Positions 50,702 to 60,604 of a stretch of 64,000 nt of DNA are shown in pieces (positions within the stretch are counted from its first letter, which is position 1; every line of letters begins with the position of its first letter). The notes beneath the pieces were generated by a model. The model searched no databases. It was given only the letters and a program-made list of their open reading frames with translations, and had not been told where the DNA came from. A program made the position numbers and the translations under genes. Origin of the DNA: Erwinia tracheiphila (GTDB taxonomy: Bacteria > Pseudomonadota > Gammaproteobacteria > Enterobacterales > Enterobacteriaceae). The stretch lies in NCBI RefSeq assembly GCF_021365465.1, contig NZ_CP089932.1, forward strand, positions 2,666,001 through 2,730,000, written 5' to 3'.

Positions 50702-51612
50702 ATACAAAATTAAATTTCAAATAAATAACAAGCAGTTAATACCTTAAATCAACTCACATTTGTTAATTTTCAGCCAAGTCTGATACATATCTTCAAGGGT
50801 TCATGCTCGTTACAGACCTTTAGAATGCAGCATTTTACACATGATGACCCGTGAATGCACGATACTGAAAAGAATCAAATAAAATCAACGATGATTACCC
50901 ACCGATCACTTTGAGCAACACGATAGTGCTGGCCATAATTTGCTGGCGGCTGCTTTTCTTTTCCAACATGTCCGCATTAAGCAGATCGACTGCCTTCCGG
51001 CAGGCACAGAAATCCGACTGGCACATCTCAAACCACCCGGAGAACCTGACAAGATTTTTCTGGTGTACAATAATTTCAGTTCAGGATGAACTGAGAACAT
51101 GCTGGTATGCTTCCGGTTTATTGGCTTTGATCTTAATATCTGTTTATCCGAGTGACCACTTCGCAATATTCAATGAAGGTGGCGTGCTTATGTGTAATTT
51201 AACGAGGCATAATTTTCAGGCAGGTTAAATCCTGGCAATATTACTGAGGATGTCAGCGCCCGGTCTTCCCTTAAATCATCTGATATAACTGAAAGTTTGG
51301 CGTATATATTATCCTTATGCAACCCAAACTTGCGCCTGATAAGAAATCGGCGGATTGGGATTAATTTTATTGGATTTTACTAAATGAATACCACTGACGC
51401 TTAATATGCCGAGATAAAGTCTGATACGTTCTTTTTTTCTCGCTGCAGCATCTTTACCAGGCAACCTGCACGCAAAGTGCTAAGGCCTGTTTCGCTGATC
51501 ACACTTCACAAACCATCAGATGGCGACACCTGGCATCATACGTTGTGTCTCCCGCCATCAGATGCCGGTGCCAGCTAATTCCTTAAGGGTCTGTGAAGTT
51601 AATTCTGTTTTA
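50702..51612. other. Spacer upstream of thrS
   Basis: About 900 bases. The first 200 should hold the rest of the thrS leader and its promoter. Beyond that no gene is recognised. A minus-strand reading near 50900-51030 ends ADMLEKKSSRQQIMASTIVL with a stop soon after, which is too short to name. Confidence 0.35.
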
Positions 51613-52427
51613 GCGCCTGTCTCAACAGAACTTTATTCCAGACAATAAGGCCACAGGAAAAATGCAACAGGGCCCCGTCATTCTCAGACATCTTTTCCCG
51701 TCGGGTCAGGGTCCGGCGAACCGGTTCATCCGGCTGTGCCTCCTCCCGACGACCCGGCGACGGGCACTGAAGTTCGTGGTTTTACTGGCATCTGATCCCT
51801 CTTTACACGACGGGATATTAAGGCTCGTCACGACGGCTCAACCGGTCTGTTTTCAGCCCGGGCGCTTCGTCGCCTTTGTCCGGGCAGAGTCCGGGTTTTT
51901 GCCCCGGGCGTCCTGCCTTAAGAGCACCGGGTGTGTCCGCCACCAGTTTGATGTCATGCCTGTTTGCTGCTGCGACCCGTGACAGAGGAAGCCCCCCGGC
52001 ATCTGTCATCAGTGCGCTTTACGCCCTGTTTCCCTCTGTCCGTGGGGTTGCGTCCTGTTTTTTTAGCAGTCCGTGCCGTCCGGGTGCTCACAGGCCAGTG
52101 ATCCGTTCTGCCAGAAACGCCCGAAGACACCTGCGTCTCTCCGTTCCCGGACGCGCCGGTGCGCAGAGCCTGATGAACCTATCCCTGTGGCATTGAGTGC
52201 ATTCCACTGACAGGCTGTGCTGGGGACGAAGAAAATAGCGTTCATTGCGGCCCGATTATTAACACGTTTTCGGCGCGTACCCGGAGGATGGCGGGTTTTG
52301 TGTTCCAGGATAAGCGGAGCGATTTTGTCCCGGAGTTCATCGCTAATCTGCCCTTTACCACCTGCCATGCTTTGTCCTCAGATATGACCGGGATACATTA
52401 TACGATAACGCCTTTTGGGACAGGCTC
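51613..52427 (-). mobile_element. IS5-family (IS427-like) element, decayed
   Basis: 815 bases bounded by inverted ends GAGCCTGTCCCAAAAGGCG and GCGCCTGTCTCAACAGAAC with a 3-base duplication TTA (51610-51612 and 52428-52430). It carries one broken transposase. Confidence 0.75.
51658..52368 (-). pseudogene. IS5-family transposase, multiple lesions
   Basis: From the ATG at 52368 the start reads MAGGKGQISDELRDKIAPLI, then NRAAMNAIFFVPSTACQWNA, as in IS427-group transposases. The frame is lost after the SLACEHPDG region, and the region of the first catalytic Asp (normally SMDGAMTKAP) appears deleted. A later piece (MTDAGGLPLSRVAAANRHDI, KLVADTPGALKAGRPGQKPG) is recognisable in another frame. Not functional. 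Confidence 0.8.
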
Positions 52428-52611
52428 TTAGTCACTGACAATTATTTCAAGCATAGAAATGACTGAAGATATCATTGGCAAAATTGCTGAAAAATAGAAT
52501 AGTACACTTACTATAAAGGGTGAAATTTGCTGGTTCCAGGAATGATCGATAATGCCTGAAATATAAAGTCCATTTTATCTCATCATTAAATTCATGGATT
52601 ACTGAAAACAC

Positions 52612-52643
52612 AAAAATGCCTGACACGGAAGTCAGGCATTTTT
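52612..52643 (-). terminator. ydiY terminator
   Basis: AAAAATGCCTGAC-ACGGA-AGTCAGGCATTTTT (10-base GC-containing stem with flanking A/T runs), 42 bases after the ydiY stop on the minus strand. Confidence 0.88.
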
Positions 52644-52684
52644 ATCAAACAATATAGCTAATGGAACGCTTACTTAAGTCCGTC

Positions 52685-53440
52685 TTACATAGCGTAAGAT
52701 AACTGAACCGTAGTTTTGGTGTCAGTTTTATCCTGCGCGGAAGACGGAGGATTCTGGTTCCAGGTCACGTTGTAAGCCAGCTTAAGCGCGAAATGGCTGT
52801 TGATTGCCACCTGCAGGCCGGTTTCAGAGTTCACCGTGGTGTCGTCGCTACCCAACACCGATACACCCTGCACAAATTTGGTGTTATCGGTTAACTGCCA
52901 CTGATAACTTACCGCACCGTAAGCCAGCGCCTGCGTTTCATGACCGCCATCGTGATAATCGTCATAACGTACGCCAGGACCCGCTTCCACACGTAATGAA
53001 TGTACCGGGCCGCTGAGTAACTGGCGACCGTAACCGACAACCAGAGTGGAGCGCCCATCATAGCCGTTAAAACGATCGCTCAACCAGCTTGCCTGACCAA
53101 AAAGGTAATCGGCAGAATTAAGATTGTAGCGGGTACGGGCGCCAATCTGGTAGGTCTCAGAAGCGCGTACGTCATTCGAGGAAGTATTGCTGGCATTTCC
53201 CCACAAGCTATAAGCTGTAGAAGGCTGATACCAGGTCATGTTGGTATTGGCAGTCAGTGAGGAACTGGTGGTATTACCTGTTTGTGCCAGATATCCAGCA
53301 GCAGCGTTCCCCTCGAAAGTTTTTTTAGCAGTAGAAGGGTCGTCCATGACGGTAAATACGTTGTTGTCCGCCATGGCCTGATGACATAAGGCACCCCCGG
53401 AGAGCAAAAGTACAACAGACAGCTTGTTAAACGCTTTCAT
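52685..53440 (-). CDS. ydiY: Outer-membrane DUF481 protein YdiY
   Basis: 251 residues. The signal peptide (about 1-24, ending CHQAMA) is followed by a beta-rich domain of alternating strands (SLTANTNMTWYQP, TYQIGARTRYNL, TTVQLSYAM) typical of the DUF481/salt-induced outer membrane family. E. coli YdiY is acid-inducible. The C-terminal residue is Met after a Tyr-Ala pair rather than the usual Phe. pfkB, its E. coli neighbour, is absent. Confidence 0.9.
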   Translation of the reverse strand: MKAFNKLSVVLLLSGGALCHQAMADNNVFTVMDDPSTAKKTFEGNAAAGYLAQTGNTTSSSLTANTNMTWYQPSTAYSLWGNASNTSSNDVRASETYQIGARTRYNLNSADYLFGQASWLSDRFNGYDGRSTLVVGYGRQLLSGPVHSLRVEAGPGVRYDDYHDGGHETQALAYGAVSYQWQLTDNTKFVQGVSVLGSDDTTVNSETGLQVAINSHFALKLAYNVTWNQNPPSSAQDKTDTKTTVQLSYAM

Positions 53441-53641
53441 TAAATGTAACCCGTACGACAGTTTAAAGGCATAAGTCTGAAGCGTTTTGAATGACGATCA
53501 ATGTTATTTAAGGTAATAATCGTAACATTTTATTAAATAGCAACAATTGATAGACTCACGGCAAAATAACAGCATAACTCAGAGTCATCTGATTAACACA
53601 GGAAAGTTCAGGAGTTGTACTAAACACTTGCGCCTGATACT

Positions 53642-54601
53642 ACTACACTTTTGCAAGACCATGTTTCCCGCCAGGGAAGGGGCTGGCCGTTTCCATAAAG
53701 TGACGAACTTTTTTCAGCAGTGGCCACATTGAACGGCACTGATCATTCCCGGTTATCGTGTCGTGAAGCGCCTGCCATAACCGTTCAACGCGGTTCACCC
53801 ACAGCGGGTAAATCACGCTGAACTTCACGGTTCTTGTGGATGATGCCGTTATCAACGATCAGTGTAACTGTTTTTGCACACCGGTAACCTGCCTCCAGGT
53901 GCTTAAACAGGCTGATAAACAGCGCCGAACTTTTGCTATTACCGCCAACGTAGCTGACTTTACCTGTGCCACTATGCCGTGCGCCTGCCAGAGAGTATTT
54001 TTTTGTTACCACCCGTTTTTGTTGTCCGAGGACCTGCCAGTCTGCACCGATTTTTGGGCTGAGATGGATATCCACCTCATCTTCGTAAAACACAGGATGC
54101 TCCCGGCTGCGCTTCACCCGCGCCGTGTTTATTGCCGCCATTTTCTCTTCTTTGTGTGGGGTGCGGACCTGCGCCACACCACACCGCCTGTCGGCAGCCA
54201 GCGACGGACTGTCCCGGCATGTAACTGACAGCCGGTTATCTCGTTGATTTTTATTGCCAGAAGCGCAGTGCTCCAGTGTGAACGCTGATAACCAGAATCA
54301 CCGGGAAAGTGCTTTATCAGTTCACGTAACAATGTGCAGATATGTTCGTAAGGCCAGCGGCGGGAACGCCCGGCGGATAAAGATTTCAGACCTTCAACGC
54401 CCGACCGGGTAAACCAGTTAATCCGGCGTCCGGCAGATGAACGGGGCAGCAGAGTGTTCTGGTGGCATCGCTGACACGGTCTCCCCGGTGCAACATCAGC
54501 ATGGCGATCAGTCTGCGGGCATAATTTTTATCGCGGGTTTTATGGATGGTTTTCTGCATCAGGCGTCGTTCACTGCGGGGCAGTGGTGCGATGACCTGCA
54601 T
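53642..54601 (-). pseudogene. IS630-family transposase, several frameshifts
   Basis: Pieces in different frames follow each other on the minus strand: MQVIAPLPRSERRLMQKTIH (from 54601), LLRELIKHFPGDSGYQRSHW, then HPVFYEDEVDIHLSPKIGAD (first Asp region), TVTLIVDNGIIHKNREVQRD (second Asp) and VNRVERLWQALHDTI (Glu), ending FPGGKHGLAKV. This is the order of an IS630 DDE transposase of about 345 residues. At least three frame breaks make it dead. The element probably spans about 53610-54700, but ends were not resolved. Confidence 0.8.
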
Positions 54602-54712
54602 CGCTCAGTCCGGTTGGTGATTTGTTTTGGTTTGGCGATTGCTCAGATCGCACAATCCGGGCTGAGTTCCTTCAAAGTGATCGACTATCCGGCGTTGCTA
54701 TTCAGGCCATAG

Positions 54713-55443
54713 CGCGTAAAGCAGCTATAGCAATATTGTCAGTTAACATCAGGCCTACTTTCTTGAAACACTTTACCATCCTGACATTGAGTCACTGACT
54801 GTGTTCCGCTTTACCCCCTGTGATGATTCATCCGGCCTTTATGGCAGGATGCTGACGTTAATTCATTGAGCATCATGGTGGCCCTGTTTATGCAGACCAG
54901 GGGCGTTCTTTTTAGTCTTAACACAGGCGAGAAATAACGCGGAATCCGCGCTTGAGATTTGCGCCACATCCGGTAACTGTTTTTGCCTGTAACAATGGTG
55001 CTAATAACGTTTTACGCCCTCTGAGTACTCGCTATTTAACCAGAAATTGCCTGTCAAAAATGATGACCGGAGGATCTTTTGCATTATTCAGGGAGGTGAG
55101 TGGCGCAGTGCAGTAATGAACAACGCGGTTGCAGACAACCACAGAGCGGCCATACATTAATATGAGCAAACCCTTTACTTAATGCCTGTCGTAATGTCAT
55201 GCGGTTAAACTAAGCGGAACAGCTGCTGCCCTTATGCTGCTTTTTATAAAGTGTCATCATGAACAATAATAATGTGTGCCGCTTATTTTAAAATAATTTA
55301 CTGCCTGGCGGTGTTATAGCCCGCTTGAAGGACTGCATTATATCATAATCATTCCAGATAAAGAGCGATAACCTGATGTTGATGAAGCGTAACAGGCTGA
55401 ATCAGAAATTTCCTTATCCAGCCTGATGTTTTCTTCAGCGCGG
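54713..55443. other. Spacer between IS630 remnant and yniB
   Basis: About 730 bases in place of the E. coli genes pfkB, ydiZ and yniA. I found no frame that looks like any of them and no other gene. Confidence 0.4.
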
Positions 55444-55983
55444 TTATCCAATAAGACCCAGTAATTTAAGAATAAAATAGCCTGCTACGATAATTGCTAC
55501 TGGCAGAATATAAAGCGGGAAAAATTGCAGAAAAATAGTATGTCCAGGCAGAGCGAGTTTTTCTTCAAGCTGTTCACGCGTGCGCCCTTCCGTTCCTTTC
55601 GTTTTTTCCAGAATCAGCTGATCTTCAATCCCTTCTTTAATACGTCTTGACTGCCGCCACATACGGGCAGCGGAGGCCTGTAATGCAAGGCCAACGAAAA
55701 TTGCAGCGTAGATAATCCAGAAGGTGATATTGCTCTCATGATTAAAATCCGGTACCGGAGAATTGTGCCAGAATCCATTGAGGAAACCAGTATTAAAACG
55801 AATCATATCAATCATTACATGTGAGAAATCCTGCATAACCGCATTGATGCTCTCATGCTTTTCACGGCTTTTTTCAAGGAAGCCCATTAGTGAGATCAAT
55901 GTTGAAATGAGCGCCGGGATAAAGATAATCCAGCCAGTAATACGTTTCAGTATCGCAATCCGGCCAGCCTGCTGATATGTCAT
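55444..55983 (-). CDS. yniB: YniB family inner-membrane protein
   Basis: 179 residues with three hydrophobic segments (about 14-36, 87-106, 150-177) and a charged middle (RRIKEGIEDQLILEKTKGTE). The start MTYQQAGRIAILKRITGWII matches E. coli YniB closely. Function unknown. It is divergent from yniC. Confidence 0.9.
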   Translation of the reverse strand: MTYQQAGRIAILKRITGWIIFIPALISTLISLMGFLEKSREKHESINAVMQDFSHVMIDMIRFNTGFLNGFWHNSPVPDFNHESNITFWIIYAAIFVGLALQASAARMWRQSRRIKEGIEDQLILEKTKGTEGRTREQLEEKLALPGHTIFLQFFPLYILPVAIIVAGYFILKLLGLIG

Positions 55984-56146
55984 GCTTTCTTCCTGTCATC
56001 CTGATATGAAGCTATAAGTTTACCCTCAGGAAATAAAATGTGCCTGAAAAAATGGGCCAGCTATTTTCAACAGTACAGCCGGGCAGAAGGTGTGGATATC
56101 CATAACATTTGTTATGGTGTCGGTTATTTTTTTGATGGAAACAGCC

Positions 56147-56784
56147 ATGCCCTACTCTCGCACCATTCTTGCCGCACTCTTTGATATGGATGGCCTGCTG
56201 ATCGATTCAGAACCTTTGTGGGAACAGGCGGAGATGGAAATTCTGGTTCAGTTGAGCGTTGACCTCTCCGGTCGTGATGCGCTGCCTGACACCGTGGGTT
56301 TACGCATCGATCAGGTGGTGAGTTTGTGGCACGAGCGCCTTCCCTGGCAAGGCGCGGACCAGCATGAAGTCACGCGCCGTATTATTGTACATACTCAGGA
56401 ACTGGTAGAGGAAACCCGCCCTTTGCTACCCGACGTTGAACAGGCCCTGCAACGGTGTCAGGCAGAAGGGCTGAAATTTGGTCTGGTATCCGCTCCGCCG
56501 ATTTCCATGCTGAAACGCGTGCTGACAATGTTTAATCTGCATCACTCTTTCGATGTGCTGACTTCAGCAGAATCACTGCCGTTGTGTAAACCCACCCCCA
56601 GGAGCAAACTCGGTGTGGATCCCCTTCGCTGTGTGACGCCCGAAGGCTCATTCAACGGCATGATTGCAAGCAAAGCAGCCCGGATGCGGTCAATCGTGGT
56701 TCTGGCGACCCTCGCTGGACGCTGGCAGATGTGCAACTGGCCTCACTTTTTGAACTGACCGCGAGCGATTTACTGGGAAAATGA
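56147..56784 (+). pseudogene. yniC: HAD phosphatase HxpB/YniC, with internal deletion and frameshift
   Basis: From the ATG at 56147 the protein begins MPYSRTILAALFDMDGLLID with the nucleophile motif DMDG intact. Two lesions follow. First, KPTPRSKLGVDP lacks about six residues of the motif III loop (KPHPQVYLDCAAKLGVDP in E. coli). Second, after RMRSIVV the frame shifts; the family end DPRWTLADVQLASLFELTA, then SDLLGK, is in another frame up to the TGA at 56782-56784. In E. coli this enzyme dephosphorylates 2-deoxyglucose 6-phosphate and related sugars. Confidence 0.85.
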
Positions 56785-56886
56785 TATGTCAAGCAGCGCT
56801 ACGCTGTTGGTTTGACAAGGTGTTGTAACGGGAAAATCATTTTTCGTTACAACGTAACCTGTTTATTCTACTGTACAGATCCCCTA

Positions 56887-56906
56887 TACTGGATTAATTT
56901 ACAGTG
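56887..56906 (+). promoter_or_regulatory. LexA (SOS) box of ydjM
   Basis: TACTGGATTAATTTACAGTG matches the 20-base LexA consensus TACTG(TA)5CAGTA at nearly all key positions (CTGG in place of CTGT). It is 18 bases before the ydjM ATG. E. coli ydjM is an SOS gene. Confidence 0.85.
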
Positions 56907-56924
56907 AAATAATCAGGTATAATT

Positions 56925-57515
56925 ATGACGGCTGAGGGCCATCTTATTTTTGCGATTGCCAGCGCCATTTTTGCCAGGAAGGCTGAACTTACGCCTGAAC
57001 TGGCAAACGGCGACTGGTGGCATATTCTGCCCGCCGCGCTGCTAACCTGCCTGTTGCCTGACATCGATCATCCTAAATCATTTCTTGGCCAGCGTTTTAA
57101 ATGGGTTTCACAACCCATAGCCCGCGTCTTTGGCCACCGCGGGTTTACGCACAGCTTCCTTGCCGTTCTTAGCGGCATGGCATTGCTGCAACTCAAACTC
57201 CCCTCGCAGTTGCTGATTCCCCCCGATGCTTTTCAGGGGCTGGTACTGGGCTATCTCAGCCATATCTTCGCCGATATGTTAACTCCCGCTGGCGTCCCTT
57301 TTTTATGGCCATGTCGCTGGCGTTTTCGCTTGCCATTGCTTAACAGCCAGAAGGGTAATCAGCTTGAACGCCTGTTCTGTATCGCGCTGGTCATTTATGC
57401 CATTTGGCTTCCTGCCGGTATGTCCCCTTTCGCAGAGAAAGGCTGGACGACACAAATATTTAATTCACTCCAGGAAAATCTTGGTCGTTTGTTACACCAG
57501 CAAGATGCGGGTTAA
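56925..57515 (+). CDS. ydjM: YdjM family inner-membrane metal-dependent hydrolase
   Basis: 196 residues (DUF457/YdjM). The conserved metal-type motifs are LLPDIDHPKS, GHRGFTHSFL and GYLSHIFADMLTPAGVPFLWP. Several hydrophobic helices place it in the membrane. The biochemical activity is unknown; the LexA box links it to DNA damage. Confidence 0.92.
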   Translation: MTAEGHLIFAIASAIFARKAELTPELANGDWWHILPAALLTCLLPDIDHPKSFLGQRFKWVSQPIARVFGHRGFTHSFLAVLSGMALLQLKLPSQLLIPPDAFQGLVLGYLSHIFADMLTPAGVPFLWPCRWRFRLPLLNSQKGNQLERLFCIALVIYAIWLPAGMSPFAEKGWTTQIFNSLQENLGRLLHQQDAG

Positions 57516-57676
57516 ACCACCAATAAACAAGCTTTGGTTATAAGACATGCCCTTTGGATATATAGCGACACTTTGCCTGGCTGATACCATTCCCGAACTT
57601 AAGCACTGGTTGTGCAATAACAATAGCGTTGATTACGCAACGCAGTGTCATCTTCCGCAGCGACTGGAGACAAGGG

Positions 57677-59074
57677 ATGAACTATCCATTACTGGCCAAC
57701 CTGACGATATTTGTCGTTTTGTTGGTTATTCTCGCCAGAATTGGCAACACCAGCTGGAGTCTGTCTAAACGGGTATTAACGGGTCTGGTTATTGGCATCG
57801 TTTTCGGCCTCGGCCTGCAGGCTATTTATGGTTCGGGTAGCCCGGTGCTGAAAGAATCTGTCACGTGGTTTAACATTGTCGGTAACGGCTATGTTCAGCT
57901 ACTGCAAATGATTGTCATGCCGTTGGTATTTGCGTCTATTCTCAGCGCGGTCGCTCGTCTGCATAACGCCTCTTCACTGGGCAAAATCAGTACGTTAACT
58001 ATTGGTGTGCTGTTGTTTACCACCGCGATATCTGCGCTGGTTGGGGTGTTTGTTACCTGGCTGTTCGGCCTGAATGCCAGTGGCCTTGTGCAGGGCCCAC
58101 AGGAAACGGCCCGCCTGGCCGCTATACAGTCGAACTACATGGGTAAAGTTGCCGATCTGTCACCGCCACAGCTGCTGCTCTCGTTTATCCCTAAAAACCC
58201 GTTTGCCGAGCTCACCGGCGCAAATCCTACGTCCATTATTAGCGTGGTAATATTTGCGGCTTTTCTCGGTGTGGCGTCGCTCCATCTGCTCAGAGATGAT
58301 AAGCCTAAAGGTGAACGCGTGCTGGCAGCCATCGACGTATTGCAGGCCTGGGTAATGAAGCTGGTACGCCTCATTATGAAACTTACGCCCTATGGTGTAT
58401 TGGCGCTGATGACCAAAGTCGTTGCCAGCTCTAACCTTAACGAAATCATTAAGCTCGGGGGCTTTGTGGTAGCTTCCTATCTGGGAATAGCCATTATGTT
58501 TGCCGTGCATGCGTTATTGCTGTCCATCAACGGTGTGAATCCCGCACACTTCTTCCGTAAGATATGGCCGGTTATCACATTTGCATTTACCAGCCGTTCC
58601 AGCGCGGCCACCATCCCCCTAAGTGTGGAAGCGCAAACGCGCCGCCTCGGCATTCCCGAATCCATCGCCAGCTTCGCTGCTTCATTTGGCGCCACTATCG
58701 GACAAAATGGCTGTGCCGGACTGTATCCTACAATGTTGGCCGTTATGGTCGCACCCAGCGTGGGTATTAATCCCTTCGAGCCGATGTGGATTGCCACGCT
58801 GGTTGGCATCGTTACGCTCAGTTCTGCTGGCGTCGCCGGCGTAGGGGGGGGCGCAACATTTGCGGCCCTGATCGTGCTTCCGACTCTTGGCCTGCCAGTC
58901 ACGCTGGTCGCACTGCTCATTTCAATTGAACCGCTGATTGATATGGGCCGCACCGCACTGAACGTAAACGGTTCTATCACTGCCGGCACGCTGACCAGTC
59001 AGTGGCTAAAACAGACGGATACCTCACGTCTGCACAGCGATGCAGAAAACGATGCGACATTAATTCCGCGCTGA
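57677..59074 (+). CDS. tcyP: L-cystine symporter TcyP (YdjN)
   Basis: 465 residues, dicarboxylate/amino acid:cation symporter family. The start at the ATG 57677 ([16 protein letters not shown]) aligns with E. coli TcyP; an upstream in-frame Met would add 16 polar residues. The substrate region [20 protein letters not shown] and the [19 protein letters not shown] and [19 protein letters not shown] hairpins are intact. It imports cystine with high capacity. Confidence 0.96.
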   Translation: MNYPLLANLTIFVVLLVILARIGNTSWSLSKRVLTGLVIGIVFGLGLQAIYGSGSPVLKESVTWFNIVGNGYVQLLQMIVMPLVFASILSAVARLHNASSLGKISTLTIGVLLFTTAISALVGVFVTWLFGLNASGLVQGPQETARLAAIQSNYMGKVADLSPPQLLLSFIPKNPFAELTGANPTSIISVVIFAAFLGVASLHLLRDDKPKGERVLAAIDVLQAWVMKLVRLIMKLTPYGVLALMTKVVASSNLNEIIKLGGFVVASYLGIAIMFAVHALLLSINGVNPAHFFRKIWPVITFAFTSRSSAATIPLSVEAQTRRLGIPESIASFAASFGATIGQNGCAGLYPTMLAVMVAPSVGINPFEPMWIATLVGIVTLSSAGVAGVGGGATFAALIVLPTLGLPVTLVALLISIEPLIDMGRTALNVNGSITAGTLTSQWLKQTDTSRLHSDAENDATLIPR

Positions 59075-59098
59075 TTTATACTTTAAGCATTTATTGCA

Positions 59099-59129
59099 TC
59101 AAAGGGCGGATATTACCCCGCCCTTTTTA
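59099..59129 (+). terminator. tcyP terminator
   Basis: AAAGGGCGG-ATATTAC-CCCGCCCTTTTT, 25 bases after the tcyP stop. Confidence 0.88.
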
Positions 59130-59223
59130 CGTCCTGAATTAAACCCTGCTCTTTCCAGGCGTACTTGCCTGACTGAATCTATAGTCACTGAAGTCTGCAA
59201 TGACCGCTACCGGAGCTATAAAC

Positions 59224-60401
59224 ATGTCGAAAGAAACCGATAATAAGGAAATCACTCATCAGACCCCGTTAACCGGGCCTGATTCCGCGAAGCTGGAATG
59301 GACTCGCTTGCTCCTGATGAGGGCAGCTGGAAAACCGTGGCTGAAAAACGGGGCCGGGCAAGCAGCCCACGGTACCCGTTAGCCTGAAGGCACCAGAAAC
59401 CAGCAACGCAAAGATTGATTCACTGGAGATGTTTCGCAAGGGCAGTGAAAATTTTCCTCTGATGACAAATCAGGGAACGTGTATAACCAACGATAAAAAT
59501 TCACTGCGCACCGGAACACATGGGCCAATATTGTTGGAAGATTTTATTCTGCGTGAAAAAATCACCCACTTCGATCATGAACGTACCCCGGAGCGAATTA
59601 TCCACGCCCGGGGTTCCGCAGTTCACCATTATTTTCAGTCCTATCGCGATATGAGTGATATTACAAAAGCAGATTTCTTACGCTCTCCTGAGAAGACGCG
59701 CAGGTCTTCGTGCGCTTCTCAGCCGGCAAGGTGTGCCGGATGTGGATCCGCGAGCGCGTCGTTGACCATCTGGTGCATATTGATGTGTCACTTGCTAACA
59801 GCGTGGCAGAGAATCTGGGGATCGCGCGCTCAGAGGAAAAAATGCACACCGCCCCACCAAAGGACGTGAACGGCCTGAAAAAAGATGCAAACCTCAGTTT
59901 GTATGCAGTGTCAGGTGGCTCAATAAAGGGGCGGCAGATTGCGCTGTTGCTCAGTGATGGCGTGGCTGCTGCCTATGTGCTGGCGATTCTGCACGCGTTG
60001 AAAGCACATGGCGTACATGGCAAATTGCTGGCACCTCATATGAGGCAAGTACGCGCCGACGACGGCTCCCATTTACCCGTTGGTGCGACCTTCAGCGACC
60101 AGCCATCATTAACTTTTGACGCGGTCATTTTGCCTGACGGGAATATTGACGCACTGCTCTGCTGCTCAGTGGCGACGCACGATACTTCCTTCTGGAAGCC
60201 TACAAGCATCTTAACGTGACAGGCCTGAGCGGCGACGCCCGGCGTTTCAAATCGCAGTTTGGCCTGACAGATGAGCAGCAGGAGGAAGGTCTGATTGTTG
60301 AAATGAAAGCCGAGGGTGCGCCAATGAGTGAATTTCTGACCGCAGTGACAGCGCATCACATTTGGTCCCGCAGCCAAAAAGCGCTGAGTATTCCGGCTTA
60401 A
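59224..60401 (+). pseudogene. katE: Catalase HPII (KatE) with the catalytic core deleted
   Basis: The N-terminus from 59224 (MSKETDNKEITHQTPLTGPD) shifts frame at least once before [18 protein letters not shown]. From there the sequence follows HPII through [20 protein letters not shown] and the active-site His segment [14 protein letters not shown] to [15 protein letters not shown]. It then jumps from the FVRFS position directly to [20 protein letters not shown], which in E. coli lies about 400 residues later. The heme-pocket barrel including the proximal Tyr is lost. The C-terminal flavodoxin-like domain (LLSDGVAAAYVLAIL and onward) follows, with another frame break near 60170-60216, ending IWSRSQKALSIPA. 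Confidence 0.92.
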
Positions 60402-60604
60402 GCCCGTATTAACTCGAGATGTCCAGGCACACAGAGCCGGTCAGGACAGCCAATGGGGAGGTAATCTGCGCGGGATAGTGCAGCGAGAGTTAAGAATACG
60501 TTAAGCTCTGTAAGAAACAGACAGCAGCAGCGCTTTCCTGCTTGTATTCTGGCTGGCCCGGAGTAATGTTTGAATCAGGAGAATGTATGAAAAAGGTGAT
60601 AAGT
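60402..60604. other. Spacer after katE with a truncated gene start
   Basis: It ends in CAGGAGAATGT ATG AAA AAG GTG ATA AGT, a good RBS and start codon for a protein beginning MKKVIS, cut by the IS481 copy. The original gene cannot be named. Confidence 0.4.

Noticed and set aside
50906..51166. 86-codon minus-strand frame upstream of thrS
   Set aside because: A nearby alternative frame reads vaguely like the end of a TolC-type protein, but the stretch is too short and unsupported to report.
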